Positions 10,059 through 20,879 of a DNA stretch of 64,000 nt are shown piece after piece. Below the pieces are notes generated by a model. It ran no database searches, was not told the DNA's origin, and saw nothing but the letters and a program-made list of their open reading frames with translations. The DNA is taken from assembly GCA_040269895.1 (NCBI GenBank), contig CP158568.1, positions 3,318,716 to 3,382,715 of the forward strand, given 5' to 3'. Numbering within the stretch: position 1 is the first letter of the stretch; each line of letters begins with the position of its first letter. Position numbers and translations under genes: made by a program. The DNA comes from Ancalomicrobiaceae bacterium S20. GTDB lineage: Bacteria > Pseudomonadota > Alphaproteobacteria > Rhizobiales > Ancalomicrobiaceae.

Positions 10059-10981
10059 GCGCGGATCCGATGTCTCCCGCCGCACCGGTGCTCGACGCAC
10101 GCGGCGTCACCGTCCGCTTCGGCACGCTGGCCGCGCTGTCGGACGTGTCGCTCGCGGTCACGCCCGGCGAGCGCCTCGCGCTGCTCGGCCACAACGGCGC
10201 GGGCAAGTCGACGTTGTTCAAGAGCATTCTCGGCTTCGTGCGACCGGCCGCCGGCCGGATCACGGTCGCGGGCGCCGCGCCCGGCAGCGATGCGGCGCGG
10301 CGGGCGGTCAGCTATCTGCCCGAGCAGGTCGCGCTGCCGAAGACGCTGACCGGCCGCGAGATCCTCGCGCATTTCGCGCGGCTGAAGGGCGAGAGCCAGG
10401 CGATTGCGGCACCGCTGCTCGAGCGCGTCGGCATCGCCCGTGCCGCCGATCGCAGGGTCGGTACCTATTCGAAGGGCATGCGCCAGCGCCTCGGCCTCGC
10501 GCAGGCGCTGATCGGCCGGCCGCGGCTCCTGCTGCTCGACGAGCCGACCAGCGGGCTCGATCCGGTGTCGCGCGGCGATTTCTACGCGCTGCTCGCCGAT
10601 GTCTCGGCGCAGGGCACGGCCGTGCTGCTCTCCTCGCATTCGCTCTCCGAGGTCGAGACGCGCACGGACCGGATCGCGATCCTCTCCTCCGGGCGGCTGG
10701 TCGTACAGGGCACGCTCGCGGAACTCTCGCGCGCCGCCGGCCTGCCGATCTCGATCCGGATCGAGGCCGGCGCCGCGGGCTTGGCACGGCTGCTCGACCG
10801 GCTCGACGGCGCGACGCCTGAGGCGGGCCGCGCGCTGATCACCTGCCGGGCGGACGAAAAGCTCGGCCTCATCGCCCGGCTCGCCGCGCTCGGCGACCTC
10901 GTCGCCGACATCGACATCGCCCCGCCCGGCCTCGACGACGTCTACGGCCATTTCTCGAAGCTCGGAGGCAAGGCCGCATGA
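10055..10981 (+). CDS. nosF: NosF ABC transporter ATPase for CuZ maturation
   Basis: 308 residues, a single ABC ATPase domain. Walker [10 protein letters not shown] lies at about 46-54, the signature YSKGMRQR near 138 and Walker B LLLLDEPTSG near 160, all intact. NosF powers the NosDFY complex, thought to deliver a sulfur species or cofactor part for the tetranuclear CuZ centre. The ATG lies within an ATGA-type overlap with the probable nosD stop, and its own stop overlaps the nosY start by 4 nt, which points to translational coupling. Confidence 0.95.
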   Translation: MSADPMSPAAPVLDARGVTVRFGTLAALSDVSLAVTPGERLALLGHNGAGKSTLFKSILGFVRPAAGRITVAGAAPGSDAARRAVSYLPEQVALPKTLTGREILAHFARLKGESQAIAAPLLERVGIARAADRRVGTYSKGMRQRLGLAQALIGRPRLLLLDEPTSGLDPVSRGDFYALLADVSAQGTAVLLSSHSLSEVETRTDRIAILSSGRLVVQGTLAELSRAAGLPISIRIEAGAAGLARLLDRLDGATPEAGRALITCRADEKLGLIARLAALGDLVADIDIAPPGLDDVYGHFSKLGGKAA

Positions 10982-11814
10982 GCGCGTTCGACCGCACCGC
11001 CTCGATCGTAGCGACCGAGCTTCGGCTCGCCTCGCGCAACAGCTGGATCCTGCTCGCGACAGGCGTGCTCGGCGCCTTCGCGCTGGCCCTCGCCTTTCTC
11101 GGTTCGGGCCCGAGCGGCGCACTCAAGGCCGATCCACTGGTGTTGACCGCCGCGTCGCTCGCGACGCTGTCGGTCTATCTGGTGCCGCTGATCGCGCTGC
11201 TGCTCACCTACGACACGGTCGCCGGCGAGATCGAACGCGGCACGCTGGCGCTCACGCTCGCGACCCCGGTGTCACGCGCGGAGCTGCTCGGTGCCAAGTT
11301 CATCGGCCAGCTGCTGGTCGTCACCTTCGCGATCGCGATCGGCTACGGCGTGGCCGCCGCGGCCGTCGTCGCGGTGCATGGCGTCTCGGATGCCGGGCTG
11401 ACCGCCTGGGGCGTGCTCGGCGGCACGGCAATCCTGCTCGGCGCGGTGTTCATCGCGATCGGCACGGCGATCTCGGCCGCGAGCCGGCAGACCGGCACGG
11501 CGGCGGCGATCTCGGTCGCGGTTTGGCTCGTGGTCGTGGTGCTCTACGATCTCGGCCTGCTCGCCGGACTGATCCTCGACGGCGGCGGTACCTTCGCCAA
11601 GGTCGTGTTCCCCTATCTCGTACTCGCCAATCCCGGCGATGCGTTCCGGCTGTTCAATCTCGCGATGCTGTCGGGCGTGGCGCCGGTCGCCGGCATCGAC
11701 GGGCTCGCCGCCACCCTGCCCTTCTCACCCTTCGCGGCGCTCGGCGCGCTCGGCCTCTGGCTCGCAGCCGCGCTCGGCCTCGCCCATCTCGTGTTCCGGA
11801 GGACCACGCCATGA
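10978..11814 (+). CDS. nosY: NosY ABC transporter permease
   Basis: 278 residues with about six hydrophobic segments, as expected for the NosY membrane subunit that pairs with NosF. The motif ERGTLALTLATPVSRAELLG at about 84-103 is characteristic of ABC-2 type permeases such as NosY. The gene overlaps nosF by 4 nt and nosL by 4 nt, so all three are cotranscribed and probably translationally coupled. Confidence 0.94.
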   Translation: MSAFDRTASIVATELRLASRNSWILLATGVLGAFALALAFLGSGPSGALKADPLVLTAASLATLSVYLVPLIALLLTYDTVAGEIERGTLALTLATPVSRAELLGAKFIGQLLVVTFAIAIGYGVAAAAVVAVHGVSDAGLTAWGVLGGTAILLGAVFIAIGTAISAASRQTGTAAAISVAVWLVVVVLYDLGLLAGLILDGGGTFAKVVFPYLVLANPGDAFRLFNLAMLSGVAPVAGIDGLAATLPFSPFAALGALGLWLAAALGLAHLVFRRTTP

Positions 11815-12442
11815 TCGCCCCGCGCAGCCTGCTTTATCCCCGCACTCTGCTCCAGGCCGCCACCCTCGCCGCACTCCTGGCGCTCGGCGCCTGCAACGAG
11901 GTCGCCAGCAGCGCCAAGCCGCCGGCGGTCGTCATGACCGACGACGCGCTCGGCTATTACTGCCAGATGTATCTCGCCGACCATCCGGGTCCGAAGGCGC
12001 AGATCCTGGTCAAGGGCGACGAGCATCCGCTCTGGTTCACGCAGGTGGTCGACGCAGTCGCCTATCTGAAGGGGCGCGAGCGGGTCGCCGACACCGCCGC
12101 GGTCTATGTCAGCGACATGGGCGCGGCCAAGAGCTGGTCCGAGCCCGGCCGCGCCAACTGGATCGATGCCGACAAGGCCGTGTTCGTGATCGGCAGCCGC
12201 CGGCTCGGCGGCATGGGCGTGCCGGAAGCGATCCCGTTCTCGACCGCGCTCGCGGCGGCCGAGTTCGTCGCGGCCCATGGCGGTCGCGCGATGGGCCTCG
12301 CCGACATTCCCGAGGCCTATTTGCGCCACGAGGGGGCCGCGTCGGCCGATGCGGGAACGACCGGCGGTTCCGGTGGGATGGGCGGCATGGGCGATCGCCC
12401 CCGGCCGCGACCGGCGGCGCCCCGGCGCCGTCGATGCATTGA
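11811..12442 (+). pseudogene. nosL: NosL copper-binding lipoprotein, 3' end frameshifted as assembled
   Basis: NosL is an outer lipoprotein that binds Cu(I) and supplies it to NosZ. ATG 11811 overlaps the nosY stop and opens a lipoprotein signal with lipobox LALGAC. The copper-binding YYCQMY motif and the family core (KGDEHPLWFTQVVDAVAYLK, ADIPEAYLRHEG) follow in frame. After GGMGGMGDR the frame runs on through nosX without a stop. Adding one C to the CCCCC run at 12398-12402 gives the tail PPAATGGAPAPSMH and a stop at 12440-12442, just before the nosX ribosome site. The core is intact, so even a real frameshift would alter only the tail and fuse a long nonsense extension. Confidence 0.88.
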
Positions 12443-12453
12443 GGAGAGCGATC

Positions 12454-13416
12454 ATGCGACCGGCTGTCCTCCGCCCCGATCATCGCCTGTCCCGCCGCCG
12501 GTTCCTGGCGATCTCGGCCGTGCTGGCCGGTGCCGCCGTCGCACCGAAGCGCGCCGCGGCCGCCGCGCCCTTGCGCGTCTGGGAAGGTCAGGCACTCGGC
12601 GCCCATGCCACGATCCGGCTCGTCGGCGACAATGGGGCGGCCGATCAGGCTTTCGCGGCGGTGGAGGCCGAGATCCGGCGGCTGGAGGCCGTATTCAGCC
12701 TTTACGCGACCGGCAGCGAGATCGCCCGGCTCAATCGCGACGGCCGCCTCGACACGCCCTCGGCCGACCTCGTCGAAGTGCTGTCGCTGGCGCGCGCCGT
12801 CCATCACCGGACCGACGGCCTGTTCGATCCGACCGTGCAGCCGCTGTTCGCCCTCCATGCCGAGCATTTTGCCCGCCCCGACGCCGATCCGGCCGGGCCT
12901 CCCCCTGAAGCGATCGAGGCCGCACTCGCGCGCGTCGGCCTCGGGCATCTGACGATCGACGCCGGCCACATCGGCTTCGATCGCCCCGGCATGGCGCTGA
13001 CGCTGAACGGCATCGCGCAGGGCCACATCACCGACCGCGTCGCCATGATCCTGCGCGGGCTCGGCTATCGCGACATGCTGCTCGACGTCGGCGAGATCCG
13101 CGCGCTCGGGCACGGGCCGGGCGGGGCCTGGTCGGTCGGCTATCCGGCGGGCAATGCCTCGGGCGTGCTGAGACGGCTACGGCTCACCGACCGCGCGGTC
13201 GCGACCTCGGCGCCGTTCGGAACCGTGTTCGATGCCGCCGGCCGCTTCGGGCATATCTTCGATCCGGCGCGCGGCTTCACCGGCGGTGCACGGTCGACCG
13301 TCACGGTCACCGCGCCGACCGCCGCGATTGCCGATGCACTGTCGACCGCCGTCGTGCTGATGCCGGATCGCGCGCTCGGCGCGATCGGTTTCGATGCCGA
13401 GGTGTGTCTCGGCTGA
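12454..13416 (+). CDS. nosX: NosX, ApbE-family FMN transferase
   Basis: About 320 residues from ATG 12454, chosen because GAGGAGAG precedes it and because it opens a twin-arginine signal (LSRRRFLAISAVLAG). NosX/ApbE proteins transfer FMN from FAD onto a threonine of NosR, which has the matching SGATVT acceptor in this operon. Family motifs are FSLYATGSEIARLN, a DGLFDPTVQPL segment, LNGIAQGHITDRV and LLDVGEIRALG. It is the last gene of the nos operon and converges with the xyl module 30 nt further on. Confidence 0.94.
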   Translation: MRPAVLRPDHRLSRRRFLAISAVLAGAAVAPKRAAAAAPLRVWEGQALGAHATIRLVGDNGAADQAFAAVEAEIRRLEAVFSLYATGSEIARLNRDGRLDTPSADLVEVLSLARAVHHRTDGLFDPTVQPLFALHAEHFARPDADPAGPPPEAIEAALARVGLGHLTIDAGHIGFDRPGMALTLNGIAQGHITDRVAMILRGLGYRDMLLDVGEIRALGHGPGGAWSVGYPAGNASGVLRRLRLTDRAVATSAPFGTVFDAAGRFGHIFDPARGFTGGARSTVTVTAPTAAIADALSTAVVLMPDRALGAIGFDAEVCLG

Positions 13417-13445
13417 CATGCGGACCGCAGTATGGGGCGCGCGGG

Positions 13446-14264
<819 letters not shown>

Positions 14265-14275
14265 CGGAGCCTCCC

Positions 14276-15529
14276 TCATTTCACGTGGCGGCGATAGACG
14301 GTGTCGAGCCAGACGGCCGCGACCAGCACGATGCCGACGACGATGTTCTGCAAGGGCGCATCGACGCCGAGCAGCACCATGCCGGACTGCAGCGACTGCA
14401 TGACCACCGCGCCGAGCATGGCGCCGTAGATCGTGCCGGTGCCGCCGGCGAGCGAGGTGCCGCCGATCACCGCGGCGGCGATCGTGTAGAGCTCGTCGAG
14501 CGTGCCGGTGGCGTTGGTCGCCGATTGCAGGCGGGCGGTCGCGATCGAGGCCGAAACGCCGGCGAGCAGGCCCATCAGCGCGAAGACCATCATCAGCACG
14601 CGGCGGGTGTTGATGCCGGAAAGCTCGGCCGCCTCCGGGTTGCCGCCGAGCGCGAAGACATAACGGCCGAAGCGCGTGCGATCGGCCAGGAAGGTCATGG
14701 CGATGCCGATGCCGATCGCGATCAGCACCGGGATCGCGTAGCCATGGGCGATGAACGGCAAGGGCGCATCTTCGGGCGCACCGGCCGCCGCCTGCATGCG
14801 GCGGACCACGCCGACGGGCAGCGGATAGGCGTTGACCACCCAGGTGGCGCCGAGGATCGCCAGCGCGATCAGCGCCGCGATGAACGCCTCGGCCCAGACC
14901 GGCCGCACCGTGAAGCCGAAGCCGATGCGGCGGCGGCGGATGGTGATCTGCACCGCGATCGCGACGAGCACCGCCGCAATGCCGAGCCCCCAACTGGCGG
15001 AGCCGCCGATCGCGCCCTCGATGCCGCCGCCGATCGGCAGGAACCGGCGATCGAGCGGCGCCACCGTCTGGCCGGTCGTGACCCACCAGGCCGCGCCGCG
15101 CCAGATCAGCAGGCCGCCGAGCGTGACGATGAAGGACGAGACGTTCAGATAGGCGACCACGAAGCCCTGGAGAGCGCCGATCGCCGTGCCGGTGACGAGG
15201 CCGACCACCACGGCGACGATCCAGGTCGCCGGATGTTCGAAACCCCAGAGCTGCGGCAAGATCTGCGCCTGGGTCACGCCGACGATCATGCCGATGAAGC
15301 CGAGCATGGAGCCGACCGAAAGGTCGATGTTGCGGGTGACGATCACCAGGACCATGCCGGTCGCCATCACGGCGATCGAGGCGGACTGGACCGAGAGGTT
15401 CCAGAGATTGCGCGGCGTCAGGAAGCCGCCGCCGGTCAACACGTCGAAGCCGACCCAGATCACGGCGAGCGCCGCGATCATGCCGATCAGGCGCAGGTCG
15501 AGTTCGAGCTTTCGGATCAGGTCACTCAT
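14276..15529 (-). CDS. xylH: Xylose ABC transporter permease XylH
   Basis: 417 residues with about 10-12 hydrophobic segments, longer than the RbsC-like permeases (about 330) and matching XylH length. Family hallmarks include [33 protein letters not shown] and the loop [20 protein letters not shown] with [15 protein letters not shown] near the C-terminus. It lies between xylF (upstream, 147 nt gap with a hairpin) and xylG (11 nt downstream). Confidence 0.92.
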   Translation of the reverse strand: MSDLIRKLELDLRLIGMIAALAVIWVGFDVLTGGGFLTPRNLWNLSVQSASIAVMATGMVLVIVTRNIDLSVGSMLGFIGMIVGVTQAQILPQLWGFEHPATWIVAVVVGLVTGTAIGALQGFVVAYLNVSSFIVTLGGLLIWRGAAWWVTTGQTVAPLDRRFLPIGGGIEGAIGGSASWGLGIAAVLVAIAVQITIRRRRIGFGFTVRPVWAEAFIAALIALAILGATWVVNAYPLPVGVVRRMQAAAGAPEDAPLPFIAHGYAIPVLIAIGIGIAMTFLADRTRFGRYVFALGGNPEAAELSGINTRRVLMMVFALMGLLAGVSASIATARLQSATNATGTLDELYTIAAAVIGGTSLAGGTGTIYGAMLGAVVMQSLQSGMVLLGVDAPLQNIVVGIVLVAAVWLDTVYRRHVK

Positions 15530-15555
15530 CCGCTGGTCCTTGCGAGAACACGATG

Positions 15556-15594
15556 CCCCGCTCCCGGACGCCGCGATGCGGCTCGGGAGCGGGG
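15556..15594 (-). terminator. Intercistronic hairpin after xylF
   Basis: Perfect 11-bp inverted repeat (15556-15566 with 15584-15594), with an inner 5-bp stem in the loop, between the xylF stop and the xylH start. There is no T tract. Such stem-loops behind binding-protein genes usually protect the upstream mRNA or partly terminate transcription, which raises binding protein over permease. Confidence 0.6.
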
Positions 15595-15676
15595 AGAGGA
15601 CGGGCCGCGATCGGGCCCGCAGCCGGCGAAGGCGCCCGCGGTCGCCGGCGCGCGCCTTCGCCGAAACCGCAAGGCC

Positions 15677-16720
15677 TCAGTTGCAGACCTTGACCGTGCC
15701 GGCCTTGACGCCCTGGCAGACCGCGTCCTTGGAGATCCAGCCGGCTTCGATCACGACATTGAGGTTGTCCTTGGTGATCGGGATCGGCTTCAGGAACACG
15801 GCGGTCATCTTCTGCTTCTTCGGACCTTCCGCGAAGGTCGTCGCGCCGGGGATGTCGCCGAGTTTCTTGCCGCCGGCGAGCGCGACCGCGATCTCGGCCG
15901 CGTTCTTGCCGAGCTCGCGGGCGTCCTTCCAGACCGAGACGGTCTGGGTGCCGAGCGCGACGCGGTTCAGCGCCGCCTTGTCGCCGTCCTGGCCGGACAC
16001 CGGCACCTGGCCGGCGAGGCCCTGGGCGGAGAGCGCGGCGACCACGCCGCCGGCGGTACCGTCGTTGGAGGCGACGACCGCGTCGACCTTGTTGTTGTTC
16101 TTGGTCAGGATCTGCTCGAAGTTCTTCTGCGCGTTGGCGGGCAGCCACTGGTCGGTATAGGCCTCGCCGACGTTCTTGATGTCGCCCTTGTCGATCGCGG
16201 CCTTCAGGACTTCCATCTGGCCGGCGAACAGGAAGTCGGCGTTCGGGTCGGTCGAGGAGCCCTTGATGAAGGCGTAGTTGCCCTTCGGCTTCACGGCATA
16301 GACCGCGCGCGCCTGCATGCGGCCGACCTCCTTGTTGTCAAAGGTGATGTAGAAGGCCGAGGGGATCTCGATCAGGCGATCGTAGCCGACGACCGGGATG
16401 CCCTCGTTGGCGGCCTTCTCGACCGCCGGGCGGATCGCATCGGCGTCCTGCGCGAGCACGATCAGCGCGGTGGCGCCCTTGGTGATCAGGCTCTCGATGT
16501 CGGTCAGCTGCTTGGACGGCGAAGACTGCGCGTCGGCCGAGATATAGGTGCCGCCGGCCTTCTCGACCGCCGCCTTGATCGCGGCCTCGTCGGTCTTCCA
16601 GCGCTCCTCCTGGAAGTTCGACCAGGACACGCCGATCACCGGCTTGCCGGCGGCGAGCGCCGCCCCGGCGGAGATCACGGTCATCGCCGTCGCGGCGAGG
16701 AGAGTAGTCGCGAGCTTCAT
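15677..16720 (-). CDS. xylF: D-xylose ABC transporter substrate-binding protein XylF
   Basis: 347 residues with a signal peptide cleaved near ALA-AGK (about 23). It is a periplasmic binding protein of the ribose/xylose family that delivers xylose to XylHG. Typical segments are [38 protein letters not shown] and [25 protein letters not shown]. The ATG at 16720 has an AGGAGGAA ribosome site. The order xylA-xylF-xylH-xylG on the minus strand suggests one operon with an internal hairpin on each side of xylF. Confidence 0.93.
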   Translation of the reverse strand: MKLATTLLAATAMTVISAGAALAAGKPVIGVSWSNFQEERWKTDEAAIKAAVEKAGGTYISADAQSSPSKQLTDIESLITKGATALIVLAQDADAIRPAVEKAANEGIPVVGYDRLIEIPSAFYITFDNKEVGRMQARAVYAVKPKGNYAFIKGSSTDPNADFLFAGQMEVLKAAIDKGDIKNVGEAYTDQWLPANAQKNFEQILTKNNNKVDAVVASNDGTAGGVVAALSAQGLAGQVPVSGQDGDKAALNRVALGTQTVSVWKDARELGKNAAEIAVALAGGKKLGDIPGATTFAEGPKKQKMTAVFLKPIPITKDNLNVVIEAGWISKDAVCQGVKAGTVKVCN

Positions 16721-16815
16721 GGGTGGTTCCTCCTGGTGTTCGGCCGTTGCTCGGCCGTCTGGTTCAGTTCATCGGCGCGGATCCCGCGGGAGACCGCGCC
16801 GGTCATCGGTCGAGG

Positions 16816-16851
16816 CGCGCGGGAGACCGGGCACTCGCCCGGCCCCGCGCG
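16816..16851 (-). terminator. Strong hairpin directly after xylA
   Basis: Nested inverted repeat: outer arms of 8 bp (16816-16823 with 16844-16851) and an inner 6-bp stem (16827-16832 with 16837-16842). It starts 2 nt past the xylA stop. It lacks a T tract, so it is either an inefficient terminator or an mRNA-stabilising element between xylA and xylF. Confidence 0.6.
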
Positions 16852-16853
16852 GC

Positions 16854-18176
16854 TCAGACGAAGCGGTTGACCACGCTCTCCAGGAACTCCTGGCGTCCGG
16901 AGCGCGGGCACGGATCGAGGCCGGTTTCGAGCGCCCGGTCGGCGAGATCGGCGAGGGTACGTTCTCCGGCGAGGATCGCGCGGCCCTCTGGCCCGTCCCA
17001 ACCGGCGTAGCGCTCGGCGACCGGCCCGGTCAGCGCATCCGCTTCGATCATCCCGGCGGCGGCGAGGAAGGCGCGCGCGCAGGCGTCCATCGAGCCGACA
17101 TGGGCGTGGATCAGGTCGTCGGGGTCGATCGACTGGCGGCGGATCTTGGCGTCGAAGTTGAGGCCGCCAGTCGTGAAGCCGCCGCCCTTCAGAATCTCGT
17201 GGAAGGCGAGCGCCAGCTCGGGCGCGTTCATCGCGAACTGGTCGGTGTCCCAGCCGAGCAGTTCGTCGCCGCGGTTGATGTCGAGCGAGCCGAACACGCC
17301 GAGCGCCTGGGCGAGCGCGATCTCGTGCTGGAACGAGTGACCGGCGAGGATCGCGTGGTTCTGCTCGAGGTTGAGCTTCACGTCCTTGGTCAGGCCGTAG
17401 CGCTCGAGAAAGCCGTAACAGGTCGCGACATCGAAATCGTATTGGTGCTTGGTCGGTTCCTTCGGCTTCGGCTCGATCAGGATCGGGCCGTCGAAGCCGA
17501 TCTTGTGCTTGTGCTCGACCACCATCGAGACGAAGCGGCCGAGCTGGTCGAGCTCGCGCTTCATGTCGGTGTTGAGCAGGGTCTCGTAGCCCTCGCGGCC
17601 GCCCCACAGCACATAGTTCCGACCGCCGAGCCGATGCGTGACCTCGAGCGCGGCGCGGACCTGCCCGGCGGCATAGGCGAACACGTCCGGGTCCGGGTTG
17701 GTCGCCGCGCCCGCCATGTAGCGGCGGTTGGAGAACAGGTTCGCCGTGCCCCACAGGAGACGGACGCGCGCGGTCTCTATCTTCTTCTCGAACACATCGG
17801 CGATGGCGTTGAGGTTGGCGACGGATTCCTTGAGCGATCGGCCCTCGGGGGCCGCATCGACGTCGTGGAAGGTGAAGAACGGCACGTCGAGCAGCCGGAA
17901 CAGTTCGAAGGCGACGTCGGCCTTGGCTTTGGCGAGCGCCAGCGCGTCGTCGCCGTGGTGCCAGGGGCGCAGGAAGGTCTCGCCGCCGAACGGATCGCCG
18001 CCCGGCCAGCAGAACGAATGCCAGTAGCAGACCGCAAAGCGCAGGTGATCCTCGAGGCGCTTGCCGAGGACCACGCGGTCCTTGTCGTACCAGCGGAAGC
18101 CGAGCGGGCTCGGCGCGTTCGGGCCGCCATAGGCGATCGGCGCGGCGGTTTCGAAGAAGCGGGCGGGTGCGTTCAC
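16854..18176 (-). CDS. xylA: Xylose isomerase
   Basis: 440 residues, the length of class II xylose isomerases. It converts D-xylose to D-xylulose in the cytoplasm and uses two divalent metals. The catalytic histidine lies in PFFTFHDVD (about 103); metal and substrate motifs are [10 protein letters not shown] (about 190), [16 protein letters not shown] (about 232), [10 protein letters not shown] and [16 protein letters not shown]. The start at 18176 gives MNAPARFFE. No xylulokinase gene (xylB) is seen in this module, although xylA-xylB pairs are common, so the kinase must lie elsewhere. Confidence 0.97.
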   Translation of the reverse strand: MNAPARFFETAAPIAYGGPNAPSPLGFRWYDKDRVVLGKRLEDHLRFAVCYWHSFCWPGGDPFGGETFLRPWHHGDDALALAKAKADVAFELFRLLDVPFFTFHDVDAAPEGRSLKESVANLNAIADVFEKKIETARVRLLWGTANLFSNRRYMAGAATNPDPDVFAYAAGQVRAALEVTHRLGGRNYVLWGGREGYETLLNTDMKRELDQLGRFVSMVVEHKHKIGFDGPILIEPKPKEPTKHQYDFDVATCYGFLERYGLTKDVKLNLEQNHAILAGHSFQHEIALAQALGVFGSLDINRGDELLGWDTDQFAMNAPELALAFHEILKGGGFTTGGLNFDAKIRRQSIDPDDLIHAHVGSMDACARAFLAAAGMIEADALTGPVAERYAGWDGPEGRAILAGERTLADLADRALETGLDPCPRSGRQEFLESVVNRFV

Positions 18177-18378
18177 GGGGTCGGCTCCTCAGCAACGACG
18201 ATGCAGGACGGCCGAGGGAGACGCCGCGATGCGGCCTCGGTCATGGCGTGCGCGATCGGCGCGGCGGATGAGGCGCCATCCGGTCCGAGATGCATCGTCT
18301 GTCCTCCCTCTCGAACCCGGTCGGATCCTCGCGATCTCTGTCGCTTTCGATCGTCCGACCGTGGTTCCCATTCCGATG

Positions 18379-18400
18379 CGCCCGCCCTTCGAGGCGGGCG
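18379..18400. repeat. Hairpin between xylR-type regulator and xylA
   Basis: An 8-bp GC-rich stem (18379-18386 with 18393-18400) around a 6-base loop in the 271-nt gap between the lacI-type gene and xylA. Read on the plus strand it is followed by a short TCTTTT, but no plus-strand gene ends there. It may be a weak terminator after the regulator or chance. I see no clear LacI operator in this gap. Confidence 0.35.
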
Positions 18401-18447
18401 AGAAGTCTTTTGTCCGGCCGGTGCGTCGGTGCACCGCCGGGTCCGGC

Positions 18448-19491
18448 TCAGGGCAGGTTGTCCCGCATCACGATGTCGATACGGATCTTCTCCTGCTCGC
18501 TGAGGATCGGCTCGCCGCGGGTCAGTGCGCGCAGCACGCGGACGGCGGCGCGGGCCTCGTGACCGGGGTTCTGCGAAATGACCGCGTCCATGACGCCGCG
18601 CAGCAGCAGACGGCGCGTGACCGCAGTCACGTCATGGCCGACGAAAACGATCCGCCCATCGCGACCGGCATCGGTCAGCGCCTTGGCGACACCGGCAGTG
18701 CCCGCGCCGACATTATAGAGGCCGACCACGTCAGGATGAGCGTCGAGCAACCTCATGGTGAGGTGCTCGGAGCGCTCGTCCTCGTCGCGACCTTCGACAA
18801 CGGGCAGGATCTCGAGGCCGCCGAACTCCGCGCTCAGCACCTGGGTGAAGCCGAAAATGCGCTCGGCATGGTCGCGCAGATTCTGCGAGCCGGCGACGAT
18901 GGCGATCTTGCCCGGCCGCGTGCCGACCAGACGGCCGACCAGCGCGCCGGCGGTGCGGCCGGCGGCGATGTTGTCGATGCCGACATAGTGGTGACGCCGG
19001 GCCGTCGGCACGTCGGAGACCAGCGTGACCACCTTGGCGCCGGCGTCGACCAGGTCGTCGAGCGCGGCCCGCACCGCCGGGTGGTCGAGCGCGACCACCG
19101 CGACGCCGTCGAAGGCGCCGTGCAGGCGTTCGAGCGTCGAGGCCAGGATTTCCGGGCTGAACACGTCGGTGGTGATGGTCTCGACCGACAGGCGACGCGC
19201 CGAGAGCCAGCTCGCCATCTCGCCGAGCTGGGCCTGGATCTGCTGCATGAACAGGTTGGGACCGGCCGGCATCACAAAGGCGAAGCGGCGCGCGCGGCCG
19301 CGCGCCAGCTCGGCTGCCGCGGCATGCGGCCGGAACGCGTGGCGCTCGATCGCCTCCTTGACCCGGCGCACCGTATCCGGCCGGACACCCGGCCGGCCAT
19401 GCAGCACGCGATCGACCGTCGCGAGGCTGACGCCGGCTTCGCGGGCAATGTCGCGGAGGGTCATCGAGGTCTGGGAGAGCGCGTCCTTCAT
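18448..19491 (-). CDS. LacI-family regulator of the xylose module
   Basis: 347 residues. The N-terminus has the LacI helix-turn-helix (MTLRDIAREAGVSLATVDRV, about 10-29) and the hinge helix, followed by a periplasmic-binding-like effector domain (FVMPAGPNLFMQQIQ, VALDHPAVRAALDDLVDAG, VGHDVTAVTRRLL). The gene lies upstream of xylA on the same strand, with 271 nt between. By position it should control the xyl genes, probably with xylose as effector (inference). The sequence VDRVL in the recognition region is less usual than VSRVL. Confidence 0.85.
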   Translation of the reverse strand: MKDALSQTSMTLRDIAREAGVSLATVDRVLHGRPGVRPDTVRRVKEAIERHAFRPHAAAAELARGRARRFAFVMPAGPNLFMQQIQAQLGEMASWLSARRLSVETITTDVFSPEILASTLERLHGAFDGVAVVALDHPAVRAALDDLVDAGAKVVTLVSDVPTARRHHYVGIDNIAAGRTAGALVGRLVGTRPGKIAIVAGSQNLRDHAERIFGFTQVLSAEFGGLEILPVVEGRDEDERSEHLTMRLLDAHPDVVGLYNVGAGTAGVAKALTDAGRDGRIVFVGHDVTAVTRRLLLRGVMDAVISQNPGHEARAAVRVLRALTRGEPILSEQEKIRIDIVMRDNLP

Positions 19492-19632
19492 GCTGAAATT
19501 CGTGGCACATCAGGATGAGGTACGCAACTCATTTTGAGGCATCCAGCGTACCATCGCGATTCTTTCGCGTTCAAAGAACATATTGAAACATCGGGAGATT
19601 TCATGCCCCCGTGCCGGCACGGACGCACGGAA

Positions 19633-19662
19633 GCGCCTCCGGAGCCGATGCTCCGAAGGCGC
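19633..19662 (-). terminator. Hairpin downstream of the FAH dehydratase gene
   Basis: Inverted repeat with 13-base arms and one mismatch (19633-19645 with 19650-19662), 4-base loop, 26 nt past the stop of the minus-strand gene at 19688. There is no T tract. It is in the right place to end the five-gene sugar operon. Confidence 0.5.
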
Positions 19663-19687
19663 CTCGAAACCGTCCGCGACCGACGGC

Positions 19688-20842
19688 CTAGAGCAGGTCC
19701 GCCGCCGCCAGATCGCGCATGAGGTGGCTCGTGCCGTAGGTCCAGGGCGAACATTCGGTCGACAGCCGAACCCGGTTCATCAGCATGCCGAGCGCCGGGG
19801 TCGAGATCTCGACGACGTCGCCCATCTTGTGGGTGAAGCCCTTGCCCGGCCCGTCGCGGTCGAGTGTCGGGGCAAACATGGTGCCGAGCATCAGGATCAG
19901 GCCATCCGGATACTGGTGATGCGGACCGATCGCGGCGGCGGCGAGCGCCGCCGGCTTGCGCGAGATCATCGCCATGTTCGAGGCACCGTCGAGCACGAAG
20001 CCGTCCTCGCCGGTGATACGCAGCGTGAGTTCCGCGCGTTCCACATCGGCGAGGCCGAAGTCGCCGTCGACCAGGCGCACGAACGGTCCGACCGCGGCGG
20101 AGGCGTTGTTGTCCTTGGCCTTGCCGAGCAGCAGAGCCGAGCGCCCCTCGACGTCGCGCAGGTTCACGTCATTGGCGAGCGTCGCGCCGACGATGACGCC
20201 GCGGCTCGAGATCACCAGCGCGATCTCCGGCTCCGGGTTGTTCCACTGTGAGATCGGATGCAGGCCGACATCGGCGCCGTAGCCGACCGAGGACATCGGC
20301 TGCGCCTTGGTGAAGATCTCGGCATCCGGGCCGATGCCGACCTCGAGATACTGGCTCCAGATGCCCTTGGCGATCAGCGTCGCCTTGAGCTCCATCGCCT
20401 TCGGCGACCCCGGCTCGATCTTCGACAGGTCCGAGCCGATCAGCGCGGTGACCTCGGCCCGGAGCGCCTCGGCCTTGCTCCGATCGCCGCGCGCGCCCTC
20501 CTCGATCACGCGTTCGAGCAGCGAGGCGACGAAGGTGACGCCGGCGGCCTTTACCGCCTGGAGATCGATCGGCGACAGGAGCCGAGGCAGCCGCGGATCG
20601 GGCGCCGTGGCGCGGCTGTTTTCGAGCAATGCCTCGACGCTGCCGATCGACGTGCCCGGCGCGGCACGGACATGCGCCGCCGGATCCGCCATCTCGGCGA
20701 TGTCGCGCACGGTGGCGGCGCCCTTGGCCGTGATGTCGAAGACGGCGCCGGCGCGCACCGTCAGGATGCGCGGATGAGTGTGGCCGGGGACGAGCCCGCG
20801 GCCGATCAAAATACCTTCGCCTGGAACATGCGCCGTGGTCAC
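19688..20842 (-). CDS. FAH-family 2-keto-3-deoxy-pentonate dehydratase (XylX/AraD1-like)
   Basis: 384 residues from GTG 20842, which follows a GGGGAGGGG ribosome site. The C-terminal two thirds is the fumarylacetoacetate hydrolase fold, with VGYGADVGLHPISQWNNPEP, GATLANDVNLRDVEGRSALL, GKAKDNNASAAVGPF, GPHHQYPDGLILMLGTMFAP and GFTHKMGDVVEI. From memory this pattern resembles the Caulobacter XylX-type enzyme, which dehydrates 2-keto-3-deoxy-xylonate or -arabonate to 2-oxoglutarate semialdehyde. It is 37 nt from the upstream ABC permease gene, so the imported sugar is probably oxidised through a Weimberg-type route. The exact substrate (xylose, arabinose or another) is not known. Confidence 0.75.
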   Translation of the reverse strand: MTTAHVPGEGILIGRGLVPGHTHPRILTVRAGAVFDITAKGAATVRDIAEMADPAAHVRAAPGTSIGSVEALLENSRATAPDPRLPRLLSPIDLQAVKAAGVTFVASLLERVIEEGARGDRSKAEALRAEVTALIGSDLSKIEPGSPKAMELKATLIAKGIWSQYLEVGIGPDAEIFTKAQPMSSVGYGADVGLHPISQWNNPEPEIALVISSRGVIVGATLANDVNLRDVEGRSALLLGKAKDNNASAAVGPFVRLVDGDFGLADVERAELTLRITGEDGFVLDGASNMAMISRKPAALAAAAIGPHHQYPDGLILMLGTMFAPTLDRDGPGKGFTHKMGDVVEISTPALGMLMNRVRLSTECSPWTYGTSHLMRDLAAADLL

Positions 20843-20879
20843 CCGGCCCCTCCCCTGTTCGCTGTGCCGAGCCGGACCG

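Noticed and set aside
12360-12400. GGMGGMG repeat in nosL as a tandem repeat or phase-variable tract
   Set aside because: It is a short Gly/Met-rich coding stretch; copy number is too low for a repeat array.
8833-12402. Programmed ribosomal frameshifting in nosD and nosL
   Set aside because: No slippery heptamer, stimulatory stem or conserved use in these families. A lost base in a G/C run is simpler.
14285-16870. Open frame of 861 codons on the plus strand across xylH and xylF
   Set aside because: Antisense shadow of well-conserved transporter genes, with composition typical of complementary-strand translation.
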